From assembly GCA_028868975.1 (NCBI GenBank), contig JAGWTM010000005.1, forward strand, positions 1 through 49,579: a stretch of 49,579 nucleotides of DNA. Direction: 5' to 3'. The position numbers and the translations under genes are program-made. Positions 24,816 to 32,029 of this stretch are shown one piece after another. This DNA comes from Actinomycetales bacterium. GTDB taxonomy: Bacteria > Actinomycetota > Actinomycetes > Actinomycetales > Microbacteriaceae. The notes under the pieces were generated by a model. The model was given only the letters and a program-made list of their open reading frames with translations. It was not told the origin of the DNA and did no database searches. How positions within the stretch are numbered: the stretch's first letter is position 1; each line of letters starts with the position of its first letter.

Positions 24816-26152
24816 CAGCGCACTCCTCTCGTGGTCTTAGCGTTTGACTTGGCTGCAGTTTTGGCCGGTGACTTTTTAGCAACTGGTTTCTTCTTGACGG
24901 GGGTACTGCTCGAGGCATCCTCGTCTTCGGTGCGCCAGTCTTCGGGCAATAGATGGTCTAGAACGTCATCCACAGTCACCACACCGAGTAGTCGATGTTC
25001 GGCATCGACGACGGGCAGAGCGACCAGGTTGTAATTTGCCAGCATTCGGTGAATTGCCGCAATCGAGGTATCTTCGCGAACCGGCTCGAGCTCGGTGTCG
25101 AGCAGGTTGCCCAGACGCTCGTGCGGCGGGTAGCGCAGCAGGCGCTGAAAGTGCACCACGCCAAGGTAGCGGCCGGTCACCGTTTCGTAAGGCGGTAGCG
25201 TGACGAAAACCGAAGCGGCCAAAACCGGAGCCACCTCTTTGCGACGAATCAGTGCCATCGCCTCAGCCACCGTGTTGTCGGCGGCACAGATAATCGGCTC
25301 GGTGGTCATCAGACCACCAGCGGTGAATTCGTCGTACTCCATGAGGCGACGCAGATCGTCGGCCTCTTCCTCATCCATCAAATCGAGAATCGCCTCGGTG
25401 CGCTCTTCAGGCAGGTTGGCCATGAGGTCGGCGGCGTCATCCGGTTCCATCAGATCGAGAACCTCGGCGGCGCGCTCGTCATCGAGTTCCTCAATGATGT
25501 CGAGCTGTTCCTCTTCTGGCAGCTCCTCGAGAACGTCGGCCAGACGTTCATCGTCCAGCTCCTCCGCCACCTCAATCATGCGGTCGTCCGGCAGGTCAAG
25601 CAGAGCGCTCGCGATGTCAGCTGGGCGAAGGTCTTCATAGGTGGCGATCAGCTGCTCAGCCGACTGTGCCTCGTCACCCTGTGCTTCCTCGCTGACCTGC
25701 TCCCAAGCGGCAAACAAGGTGGCACCCTTGGCAAAGGGTGAGGCACCGGTCTTTGGTCGGCGCAAGAACAGCTCGCTGACATTCCAGTCGAGGTTCTTTT
25801 GCTGCTCAATCGCCAAATCTTCAATGGACGCGATGCCCGTACCATCAAGCAATCGCACCTTGCGACCGAGAATCTCGGCGATGACACGCACCTCGCGACC
25901 GCGCTGGGTGAAACGGCGCAGGTCAATGAGTCCGTTAGTGATTACCTGACCGGGAGCGATGGAAGTGACTCGGCTGATCGGAACGAATACGCGACGGCGT
26001 CCGCTGATTTCGACCAGCATTCCGGTGGCTCGAGGAGCGCCAGCTTTGCGGTAGGCCACTAGAACGTCGATGACTTTTCCGACGCGGTCACCCGCGGGGT
26101 CAAAGACGCCACAGCCGGCCAATCTGGCCACAAAAACTCGAGTTGCGCTCAC
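24815..26152 (-). CDS. PRC-barrel / MgtE_N / CBS protein without transport domain
   Basis: 445 residues: an N-terminal PRC-barrel-like region (about 1-130, FDPAGDRVGKVIDVLVAYR), the MgtE intracellular N domain built of acidic helical repeats (LDDERLADVLEELPEEEQ, LMEPDDAADLMANLPEER), a CBS pair (about 290-405) and an Ala/Lys tail. MgtE channels have these domains gating a five-helix pore; the pore is absent, so this is a soluble sensor-like protein whose partner is unknown. GTG start 6 nt after TAAGGT (26159-26164), no SD. First gene of the MgtE_N-DUF1003-mrp operon. Confidence 0.9.
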   Translation of the reverse strand: MSATRVFVARLAGCGVFDPAGDRVGKVIDVLVAYRKAGAPRATGMLVEISGRRRVFVPISRVTSIAPGQVITNGLIDLRRFTQRGREVRVIAEILGRKVRLLDGTGIASIEDLAIEQQKNLDWNVSELFLRRPKTGASPFAKGATLFAAWEQVSEEAQGDEAQSAEQLIATYEDLRPADIASALLDLPDDRMIEVAEELDDERLADVLEELPEEEQLDIIEELDDERAAEVLDLMEPDDAADLMANLPEERTEAILDLMDEEEADDLRRLMEYDEFTAGGLMTTEPIICAADNTVAEAMALIRRKEVAPVLAASVFVTLPPYETVTGRYLGVVHFQRLLRYPPHERLGNLLDTELEPVREDTSIAAIHRMLANYNLVALPVVDAEHRLLGVVTVDDVLDHLLPEDWRTEDEDASSSTPVKKKPVAKKSPAKTAAKSNAKTTRGVR

Positions 26153-26158
26153 CCTTCA

Positions 26159-26164
26159 ACCTTA
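26159..26164 (-). promoter_or_regulatory. Leaderless-type -10 (TAAGGT) of the MgtE_N operon
   Basis: TAAGGT ends 6 nt before the GTG at 26152. The divergent gene on the other side has a weaker CAGAAT 6 nt before its ATG. Confidence 0.5.
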
Positions 26165-26198
26165 GACGAGAGGTTTAGGGTCGTGCCAGAATAAGTGG

Positions 26199-26705
26199 AT
26201 GAACAACAGTCGAAAAGTGGCACCAACGCACACGCCCTCAGCCGTTCCTCAAGGAGAGGTTGTGGCCGAATTTGGTCAGTACCAGCAGGCGGTCAGCTAC
26301 GTCGAAAGATTGTTGGCTAAAGACTTCCCCGCGGGCATGATTGCAATCGTCGGTAAGGACCTTCGGCAGGTTGAGCGAGTCCGCGGAAAACTAAGCTACG
26401 GCCGTATTGCCCTCAGTGGCGCGCTAACCGGTTCTTGGCTGGGTTTCATCATCGGATTCCTGTTTGGTCCGTCCATTCAGGGAGTGGATTCCACCACCGG
26501 TGGCACGGGCTCGATTATTTCGGCGGTCGTAATCGGTGCGGGTGTCGGAATGCTCTGGAGCATCCTTCGCTACTCGACCAACAAGAACAAGCGCAGCTTC
26601 ATGAGCCAGCAGCAAATCGTCGCATCGGTCTATCAGGTGCAGGTGCCGATGACCCTCGTGAACGAGGCCCGCGCGGCTGCCGGCGAAGAAACCCTAGCTA
26701 GCTAA
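26199..26705 (+). CDS. General stress protein 17M-like membrane protein
   Basis: 168 residues. An N-terminal domain (VVAEFGQYQQAVSYVERLLAKDFPAGMIAIVGKDLRQVERV) matches the general-stress-protein-17M-like fold common in actinobacteria, followed by two Gly-rich membrane helices (ALTGSWLGFIIGFLFG and GSIISAVVIGAGVGMLWSIL) and a short soluble tail. Function unknown. The ATG has no SD; CAGAAT ends 6 nt before it, a weak leaderless-type -10. Divergent from the MgtE_N operon, convergent with pepP. Confidence 0.82.
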   Translation: MNNSRKVAPTHTPSAVPQGEVVAEFGQYQQAVSYVERLLAKDFPAGMIAIVGKDLRQVERVRGKLSYGRIALSGALTGSWLGFIIGFLFGPSIQGVDSTTGGTGSIISAVVIGAGVGMLWSILRYSTNKNKRSFMSQQQIVASVYQVQVPMTLVNEARAAAGEETLAS

Positions 26706-26714
26706 AGTCGCTGG

Positions 26715-28115
26715 TTAGGCGAGTTTAGCGAGCCAGGCCTCAACGTCTTCGCTCTTGCGAGGTAGTGCGGCCGAAAGGTTTTCAACACCGTTTTCAGTCA
26801 CCAGAACATCGTCTTCAATACGGACGCCGATTCCGCGGAACTCCTCGGGTGCGAGTAGGTCATCCGGCTGGAAATAGAGTCCGGGCTCAATCGTGAAAAC
26901 CATGCCTGGCTTCAGTTCGCCGTCGAGGTACATGTCGCGGCGGGCCTGGGCGCAGTCGTGCACGTCGATTCCCAGGTGGTGACTGGTGCCGTGCACCATC
27001 CAGCGGCGGTGGAACTGTTTATCGAGCTCGAGTGACTCCTCGGCGCTGACCGGCAGTAGACCCCATTCGGCAGTCTTTGCTGCAATGACCTTCATCGCGG
27101 TCGAGTGCAATTCGCGAAACTTCATGCCCGGTTTTGCAACAGCGAAGACAGCGTCGGCTGCTTCGCGAACCGCCTCGTAGATCTTGCGCTGGACGTCGGT
27201 GAACTTGCCGTTTACCGGCAGGGTGCGAGTGACGTCGGCGGTGTAAAGGCTGTCGACCTCGACTCCGGCGTCGAGCAGCAGAAGGTCGCCATCGCGAACC
27301 GGTCCGTTGTTCACAATCCAGTGCAGCGTGCAGGCGTGGGCGCCGCTGGCGGCAATCGTCTCGTAACCGAGGTCATTGCCCTCGGCTCGGGCTTGACTAA
27401 AGAAGGCCGTCTCAACGACACGCTCCCCACGCGGATGCGCCTGAGCCTTTTTGAGGTTGCGGGCAACCTCTTCAAAACCCTTGATGGATGCAGCCACGGC
27501 CTTGCGCATTTCGCCGATTTCGTATGCGTCCTTTACCAGGCGAAGTTCGCTGACCGCGGTTGCCAGTTCTTCGTCGGTCAAGTCCAACTTGGCGCGATCG
27601 GCCACGTAGGCCTCGTATTCGTTGAGTGAACGGGTCTCGATGTCTAGCAGGGCGGCAACCTGAGCCAAGGTTGGTCGAGCACCGACCCAAAATTCACCGA
27701 TGGCTGGATTCGCGAAAAATTCGTCAGTGCCCTTTCCGGCGGTCTCTCGGAAGAACAAGATTTGACGGTTCTGTTCGCCATCGAGCACCAGCACCGAGTC
27801 GGGTACGGTTTCGCTACCCCAACCGGTTAGGTGCGCAAACGCTGCATGCGGGCGGAATCGATAATCGGTGTCGTTTGAGCGGGTCTTGAGGCCGCCCGCC
27901 TCGATGATGATGAGCTTGCCGCTGAAGGCGTCCTGAATTGCATTTCGTCGGACTGCCGCGAATGGAGCAACCTCTGCTCGGGGCGGCAGGGTTTCGTCAC
28001 GATCGGCCCAGTTTGAACCGATGTAGGCCATGAACTCTGGGCTGTTTGGGGTGCGGCTGCGGTTCGAACCGCGCTTTTCCAACTGGTCGCTAGATTTTTC
28101 GGCTTCGTTGCTCAT
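26715..28115 (-). CDS. pepP: Xaa-Pro aminopeptidase (M24B)
   Basis: 466-residue metallo-aminopeptidase removing an N-terminal residue before proline. N-terminal aminopeptidase-P domain (about 30-170, with EAGGLKTRSNDTDYRFRPH), then the pita-bread catalytic domain with the five metal ligands: LLLDAGVEVDSLYTADVTRT (two Asp), HGTSHHLGIDVHD (His), FTIEPGLYF (Glu) and GVRIEDDVLVT (Glu). The first ~28 residues are Ser/Arg-rich and may be disordered. CAGAAT ends 6 nt before the ATG; no SD. Confidence 0.94.
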   Translation of the reverse strand: MSNEAEKSSDQLEKRGSNRSRTPNSPEFMAYIGSNWADRDETLPPRAEVAPFAAVRRNAIQDAFSGKLIIIEAGGLKTRSNDTDYRFRPHAAFAHLTGWGSETVPDSVLVLDGEQNRQILFFRETAGKGTDEFFANPAIGEFWVGARPTLAQVAALLDIETRSLNEYEAYVADRAKLDLTDEELATAVSELRLVKDAYEIGEMRKAVAASIKGFEEVARNLKKAQAHPRGERVVETAFFSQARAEGNDLGYETIAASGAHACTLHWIVNNGPVRDGDLLLLDAGVEVDSLYTADVTRTLPVNGKFTDVQRKIYEAVREAADAVFAVAKPGMKFRELHSTAMKVIAAKTAEWGLLPVSAEESLELDKQFHRRWMVHGTSHHLGIDVHDCAQARRDMYLDGELKPGMVFTIEPGLYFQPDDLLAPEEFRGIGVRIEDDVLVTENGVENLSAALPRKSEDVEAWLAKLA

Positions 28116-28186
28116 TCCGCTATTCTGCCACCCAAAAAGATGTCGGTGCGCGCAGGTAACCTAGGCGTGTAGGAAGCAGGGATCAG

Positions 28187-29098
28187 ATGAATTCAGCGCC
28201 GGTAATCGACCTTCACAGCCACTCCAATAAATCCGACGGACGCGAGTCGGTGCGCGAGGTTTTTGAGAACGCGGTGAGGTCCGGCGTGAACATTCTTGCC
28301 CTCACGGATCACGACACCACCAGTGGCTGGCAGGAGGCAGAGGCCTGCGCGCGCGAATTCCAAATTGGTTTCGTGCCCGGCATCGAGGTGACCACGCGGG
28401 CCAACGTGCTGGGCCAAGACGGAACCCGTCACCGATTCGGCGTCCACATGTTGGCATATCTGCCAAACCCAAATGATGTTTCGCTGACCAGCGCCCTGGT
28501 CACCAGCGTCGAGAGCCGCGTTGGGCGGCTTCAGGAGATCGTCGCCAAAATCGCCGAAGACTACGAATTGACCTGGAGCGACGTTGAGGCTGAGCTAGCC
28601 GACGAAGCCACCATGGGGCGGCCCGCGGTCGCCGATGCATTGGTCACGCGAGGGCACTTCAATAATCGCGGTGAGGTTTTTGACCAGCTGTTCTTCAAAG
28701 GAAGCCCCTATTACGTTCCGAACACGGGCGTGCCCGAAACAATCGAGGCGATTGAGCTAATTCGCCGAGCTGGAGGAGTGCCGATCATCGCCCATCCGCT
28801 CTCGCGCGGCAAAGGTCCGGCCGAGGGTGAACCGATGCCAGTCGAGCACTTTGAAGAAATGATTGCGGCTGGGTTGGCTGGTTTCGAGGTAATGCATCGC
28901 GATGTGCCAGAACACTCGCGCAGATGGCTACGGGCGATGGCCGATAAACACGACCTAATCGTCACCGGATCTAGTGACTATCACGGTGAGACCGGCAAGC
29001 CGAATCGGCTTGGCGAGAATTCCACCGAGCTTGAAATGTTTGAACGCATCGTGGCCCAGGCAAGCGGAGTTGCCCCCTACTTGCCCTGGCTCGATTAG
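28187..29098 (+). CDS. PHP-domain phosphoesterase (RNase AM/YciV-like)
   Basis: 303 residues of the PHP superfamily with metal ligands in order: DLHSHSNKSDGRE, ALTDHDTTSGW, Glu in PGIEVTTR, His in HMLAYLP, IIAHPLSRG, and the C-terminal VTGSSDYHG. The closest group is the YciV/TrpH type, whose members cleave 3',5'-nucleoside bisphosphates or trim RNA 5' ends. GGAAGCAGGGATCAG precedes the ATG, a weak SD. The stop overlaps that of the convergent DEAD helicase (TTAG shared). Confidence 0.9.
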   Translation: MNSAPVIDLHSHSNKSDGRESVREVFENAVRSGVNILALTDHDTTSGWQEAEACAREFQIGFVPGIEVTTRANVLGQDGTRHRFGVHMLAYLPNPNDVSLTSALVTSVESRVGRLQEIVAKIAEDYELTWSDVEAELADEATMGRPAVADALVTRGHFNNRGEVFDQLFFKGSPYYVPNTGVPETIEAIELIRRAGGVPIIAHPLSRGKGPAEGEPMPVEHFEEMIAAGLAGFEVMHRDVPEHSRRWLRAMADKHDLIVTGSSDYHGETGKPNRLGENSTELEMFERIVAQASGVAPYLPWLD

Positions 29099-30531
29099 AC
29101 CTGAGGTGCGTTACCGCCAGCTGCCCCGCGGGTGCGGCGACGTTGACGATTGCGAGCGGGTCGCGGGTGTTCGTGACCGCCGTGTGTCTCTGCCTTAGGC
29201 GCATCGCTGTTAGCGCTGCCAGCCTGTCCTGAGCGACCTTGACTCGTGCGACCCTGACCTGAGCGACCTTGTCCCGTGCGACCTCGACGGTTGTCGCCCT
29301 CACCAGTCTTCTTGGCCGATTCGGCCTTTTCGCTGGCGGTGCGCTCGCGACGGATGCGCCCCTTGGTGCCCTCTGGAATGTCCAGGTCGGCAAAAAGATG
29401 CTTTGAACTCGAATAGGTTTCGGCCGGATCAGGCTGACCAAACTCGAGTGCGTCGTTGATGTGCTTCCAACGCGTCAGGTCCTCCCAGTCGACAAAGGTC
29501 ACTGCGATACCGGTTCGTCCGGCACGTCCGGTACGCCCGACGCGGTGCAGGTACGCCTTCTCATCCTCGGGGACGGTGTAATTGATCACGTGTGTCACGT
29601 CGTCGACGTCGATGCCTCGGGCCGCAACCTCGGTGGCGACCAGAATGTCTTTCTTGCCGGCTCGGAATGCAGCCATCGAACGCTCGCGCGCTTCCTGTGA
29701 CATGTCGCCGTGAAGCGCCGCCGCATTGAAGCCGCGGTCGACTAGCTCTTCTGCGACTTTGCCAGCCTGACGCTTCGTCTTGGTGAAGATGACGGTTTTG
29801 CCGCGACCGTTAGCCTGCAGGATGCGGCCGACAACCTCATCCTTGTCTAGCGCGTGAGTGCGATAGACAAACTGCTTGATGTCAGCCTTGGTGTGGCCCT
29901 CATCCTCGGGATCGTGCGTGCGGATGTGCACGGCACGGTTTTGGTACTTGCGAGCCATGGTGACAATCGCACCGGGCATGGTTGCCGAGAACAGCAGGGT
30001 CTGTCGACCGGCCGGCGTGTATGCGAACAGGCGCTCGATGTCTGGAGCGAAACCGAGGTCGAGCATCTCGTCGGCCTCATCCAGCACCATGAAGCGGATG
30101 TTTGAGAGGTCGAGTTTTTTCTGCTTGCTCAGGTCAATCAAACGGCCGGGTGTGCCCACGATAACCTGCGCGCCGGCTTCGAGTTCGGCCACCTGTGACT
30201 CATACGACTTGCCGCCGTAGATTGCCGCGACCTGAGTAGGGCGGTTGCTAGCTGCAAGTTTCAGGTCTTCGGCGACCTGCATGGCAAGTTCGCGCGTCGG
30301 CACCACGACCAGGGCTTTGGCGCCCGGTTCTGGGTTAGTGCCGAGCGACTGCAATAGGGGCAATCCAAAGCCAAAGGTCTTGCCGGTTCCGGTCTTGGCT
30401 TGGCCGATGATGTCTTGTCCGGTGAGAGCCACCGGGATTGCTTGTTCTTGGATGGGGAAAGGGCTTGTGATGCCTTTTGCGGTTAGTGCATCAACGATGT
30501 CTTGATCGATGCCCAGTTCCTGAAAATTCAA
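29095..30531 (-). CDS. DEAD-box ATP-dependent RNA helicase (RhlE/CsdA-like)
   Basis: 478 residues unwinding RNA, probably in ribosome assembly or mRNA decay. Full motif set: Q-motif (GITSPFPIQEQAIP), AKTGTGKT, PTRELAMQ, VLDEADEMLDLGF, SATMP and HRVGRTGRAGRTG. After about residue 390 comes a basic tail with GRTGQGRSGQGR-type repeats and a second Arg-rich end, an RNA-binding extension. The start is a TTG with AGGAGG 4 nt upstream inside a short inverted repeat. In M. tuberculosis the rhlE gene heads the same syntenic block as seen here. Confidence 0.95.
   Translation of the reverse strand: MNFQELGIDQDIVDALTAKGITSPFPIQEQAIPVALTGQDIIGQAKTGTGKTFGFGLPLLQSLGTNPEPGAKALVVVPTRELAMQVAEDLKLAASNRPTQVAAIYGGKSYESQVAELEAGAQVIVGTPGRLIDLSKQKKLDLSNIRFMVLDEADEMLDLGFAPDIERLFAYTPAGRQTLLFSATMPGAIVTMARKYQNRAVHIRTHDPEDEGHTKADIKQFVYRTHALDKDEVVGRILQANGRGKTVIFTKTKRQAGKVAEELVDRGFNAAALHGDMSQEARERSMAAFRAGKKDILVATEVAARGIDVDDVTHVINYTVPEDEKAYLHRVGRTGRAGRTGIAVTFVDWEDLTRWKHINDALEFGQPDPAETYSSSKHLFADLDIPEGTKGRIRRERTASEKAESAKKTGEGDNRRGRTGQGRSGQGRTSQGRSGQAGSANSDAPKAETHGGHEHPRPARNRQRRRTRGAAGGNAPQV
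29216..29290 (-). repeat. Short degenerate tandem repeats in the helicase tail
   Basis: Repeated units encode G-R-[TS]-[GS]-Q-G type motifs in the basic tail, visible on the plus strand as repeated CTGACCTGAGCGACCTTG-like units. Likely to vary in number between strains. Confidence 0.6.
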
Positions 30532-30532
30532 T

Positions 30533-30547
30533 AGACCTCCTAGGTCT
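30533..30547 (-). promoter_or_regulatory. Inverted repeat enclosing the helicase SD
   Basis: On the minus strand AGACC-TAGGA-GGTCT encloses the AGGAGG SD of the DEAD helicase, immediately before its TTG start. In the mRNA the 5-bp stem would cover half of the SD, so a temperature- or helicase-sensitive translation switch is possible. Inference only. Confidence 0.35.
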
Positions 30548-30567
30548 TTCCCAGTCTACCGATTGGG

Positions 30568-30573
30568 TATCCT
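30568..30573 (+). promoter_or_regulatory. Leaderless-type -10 (TATCCT) of the ferritin-like gene
   Basis: TATCCT ends 7 nt before the GTG at 30581, and this decides the start over the TTG at 30563 used in the ORF track. Confidence 0.6.
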
Positions 30574-30580
30574 TGCCTTT

Positions 30581-31354
30581 GTGTTTGATTGGTTTAAGCG
30601 TCTCCGCAGCGGTGCTCGAAAGTTCACTCTGCCCGCTCGTGAGGAGCGCACCGCCCGCAACACCGAGACCGTGAACCTCAAACCATTCACTCCGGAGCCA
30701 AAAGAATTTCTCGGTCAACTCGCATACTTGCAGCTGACACAGTTTGAGATTTTGACCAATGAACTCAAGTATTCGCCTAACACTCAATACAAGGCTGAGT
30801 TGAGTGAGGCTGCCACCAAGAGTTTTGATAAGTACCGTCACATTTCGCGCAAACTATCCGGCCTCGGTTTTGATCCGACGGATGCGATGGACCCGTACGT
30901 TGAACGCATCGAGACCTTCCACGCCCGGACTGCTGGCGCGGACTGGTTCGAAACGGTAATCAAGATGTATCTGGTAGCTGGTCTCCTAGACGACTTTTAC
31001 CGCCGTTTGGCTGTCGGTCTGGACCCACTGCTGCGGGCTGAGGTCGAGAAGGCACTCAACGACAAAGCGCTGGATAAGTTTGCGAAACGCGTCCTGACCG
31101 AGTCGATGGCACTCGACCCAACTTTGGCGTCAAGATTAGCGCTCTGGGGCCGTCGCCTGATGGGCGATGTCTTGCTTGAACTGCGCGCGGCTTTTGACAA
31201 TCGCAAACTCGCGGGTGTGGCCAAGAATCGCAAACTTTCGCCAGAGGAAGAGCGCGAAGTCAACCTAGCGAGTTACTCAAAGGTTGAACCGCTGATCAGC
31301 GAACTCATCGGTGCGCACACCATGCGCATGGATGCCCTTGGCCTAACCGCCTAG
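30581..31354 (+). CDS. Ferritin-like fold protein (MiaE-like)
   Basis: About 257 residues, mainly helical, of the actinobacterial ferritin-like group related to the tRNA-hydroxylase MiaE. Helix-borne acidic/His patterns such as QLAYLQLTQFEI, YRHISRKLSGLG, DWFETVIKMYLVAGLLDDFYRR and LISELIGAHTMRMD are suggestive of, but do not prove, a di-iron site. Its role in this lineage is not established. The GTG start is 7 nt after TATCCT; the track start at TTG 30563 includes promoter sequence. It is divergent from the DEAD helicase, as in other actinobacteria. Confidence 0.8.
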   Translation: MFDWFKRLRSGARKFTLPAREERTARNTETVNLKPFTPEPKEFLGQLAYLQLTQFEILTNELKYSPNTQYKAELSEAATKSFDKYRHISRKLSGLGFDPTDAMDPYVERIETFHARTAGADWFETVIKMYLVAGLLDDFYRRLAVGLDPLLRAEVEKALNDKALDKFAKRVLTESMALDPTLASRLALWGRRLMGDVLLELRAAFDNRKLAGVAKNRKLSPEEEREVNLASYSKVEPLISELIGAHTMRMDALGLTA

Positions 31355-31401
31355 TTGCCTATCACCTAGCTGCCCACGTGTGGCGGCTCATGCCCGCACG
31401 C

Positions 31402-31671
31402 TCAGGCGCGAATCGACTCCAAGCGTTTGGCGCCAAACCACATTGCGGCCGGCATCGTCAGCATGACAATGAGCCAAATCCAGGGCTGCTCGTAAGACAA
31501 ACCTGTCCAGGTCAAGATTGCCCAGAGTAGCGAACCGAAAATGATGGCAATCGCTCCGGGTGCGGTTGAGTGGTAACTCTTGCTCGCGGCACCGACATAC
31601 GGTGCGACCAGACCGAGGATGGCTCCGTAAACCGCAATGAAAGCTACGTTCAGATAAATCGTTAAGTCCAT
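31402..31671 (-). CDS. Small three-helix membrane protein, unknown
   Basis: 89 residues with three hydrophobic segments (YLNVAFIAVYGAILGLVAPYVG, APGAIAIIFGSLLWAILTWTGL, WIWLIVMLTMPAAMWFGA). I do not recognise the family. AAGGAC lies about 7 nt before the ATG as an SD. Downstream of DUF3107 on the same strand with a 51-nt gap, so possibly co-transcribed with it. Confidence 0.7.
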   Translation of the reverse strand: MDLTIYLNVAFIAVYGAILGLVAPYVGAASKSYHSTAPGAIAIIFGSLLWAILTWTGLSYEQPWIWLIVMLTMPAAMWFGAKRLESIRA

Positions 31672-31722
31672 GATTTGTCCTTCGGGTCGTTCGTTTCGAT
31701 TGGCCGAGGTTCGGGGTTCGAA

Positions 31723-31947
31723 TTACGAAATGAAGCCTACGCGTCGAGATTCCTCGGCGCCGATTTCTACATAGGCCAGTGAATCCGTAGGAATAACAAA
31801 AACGCGTCCCTTGGAATCGTTGAATTTGATCAGCTTGGATGCCGAAGCGATGGCGTTTTCAACGGTTGAATAAATCTCGGATGCGCCCTGCGCAGAATCG
31901 AAGGTGAGTTCGCGAGGCGACTGTTTGATGCCGATTTTGACGTCCAT
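31723..31947 (-). CDS. DUF3107 small conserved protein
   Basis: 74 residues, MDVKIGIKQSPRELTFDSAQ at the start and a C-terminal IPTDSLAYVEIG, the pattern of the actinobacterial DUF3107 family (related to M. tuberculosis TB9.4/Rv3208A). Function unknown. AAAGG precedes the ATG, and TAATCT (31992-31987) about 40 nt upstream may be its -10. It is divergent from adnA, with 82 nt between, and its proximity to adnAB is conserved in actinobacteria. Confidence 0.88.
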   Translation of the reverse strand: MDVKIGIKQSPRELTFDSAQGASEIYSTVENAIASASKLIKFNDSKGRVFVIPTDSLAYVEIGAEESRRVGFIS

Positions 31948-32017
31948 GTTTTGCCTTTCAGCGTTGTCTCTTGTGGCGCTTGGACTAGATTACGTCAGAA
32001 ATGTCGGACCCTCCAGA

Positions 32018-32023
32018 TAGCAT
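32018..32023 (+). promoter_or_regulatory. Leaderless-type -10 (TAGCAT) of adnA
   Basis: TAGCAT ends 6 nt before the ATG at 32030; no SD. No LexA-type box (GAAC-N4-GTTC) was seen in the gap, so there is no visible sign of SOS control. Confidence 0.55.
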
Positions 32024-32029
32024 CGCCTC

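Noticed and set aside
24831-25949. Several plus-strand ORFs with Ser-rich translations opposite the MgtE_N gene
   Set aside because: These are antisense shadows of the Asp/Glu/Leu-rich repeats of the real gene; composition is a frame artefact.
31355-31401. Small RNA or terminator after the ferritin-like gene
   Set aside because: Only an imperfect GCCCACGTGTGGC palindrome is present, with no stable stem-plus-T-run.
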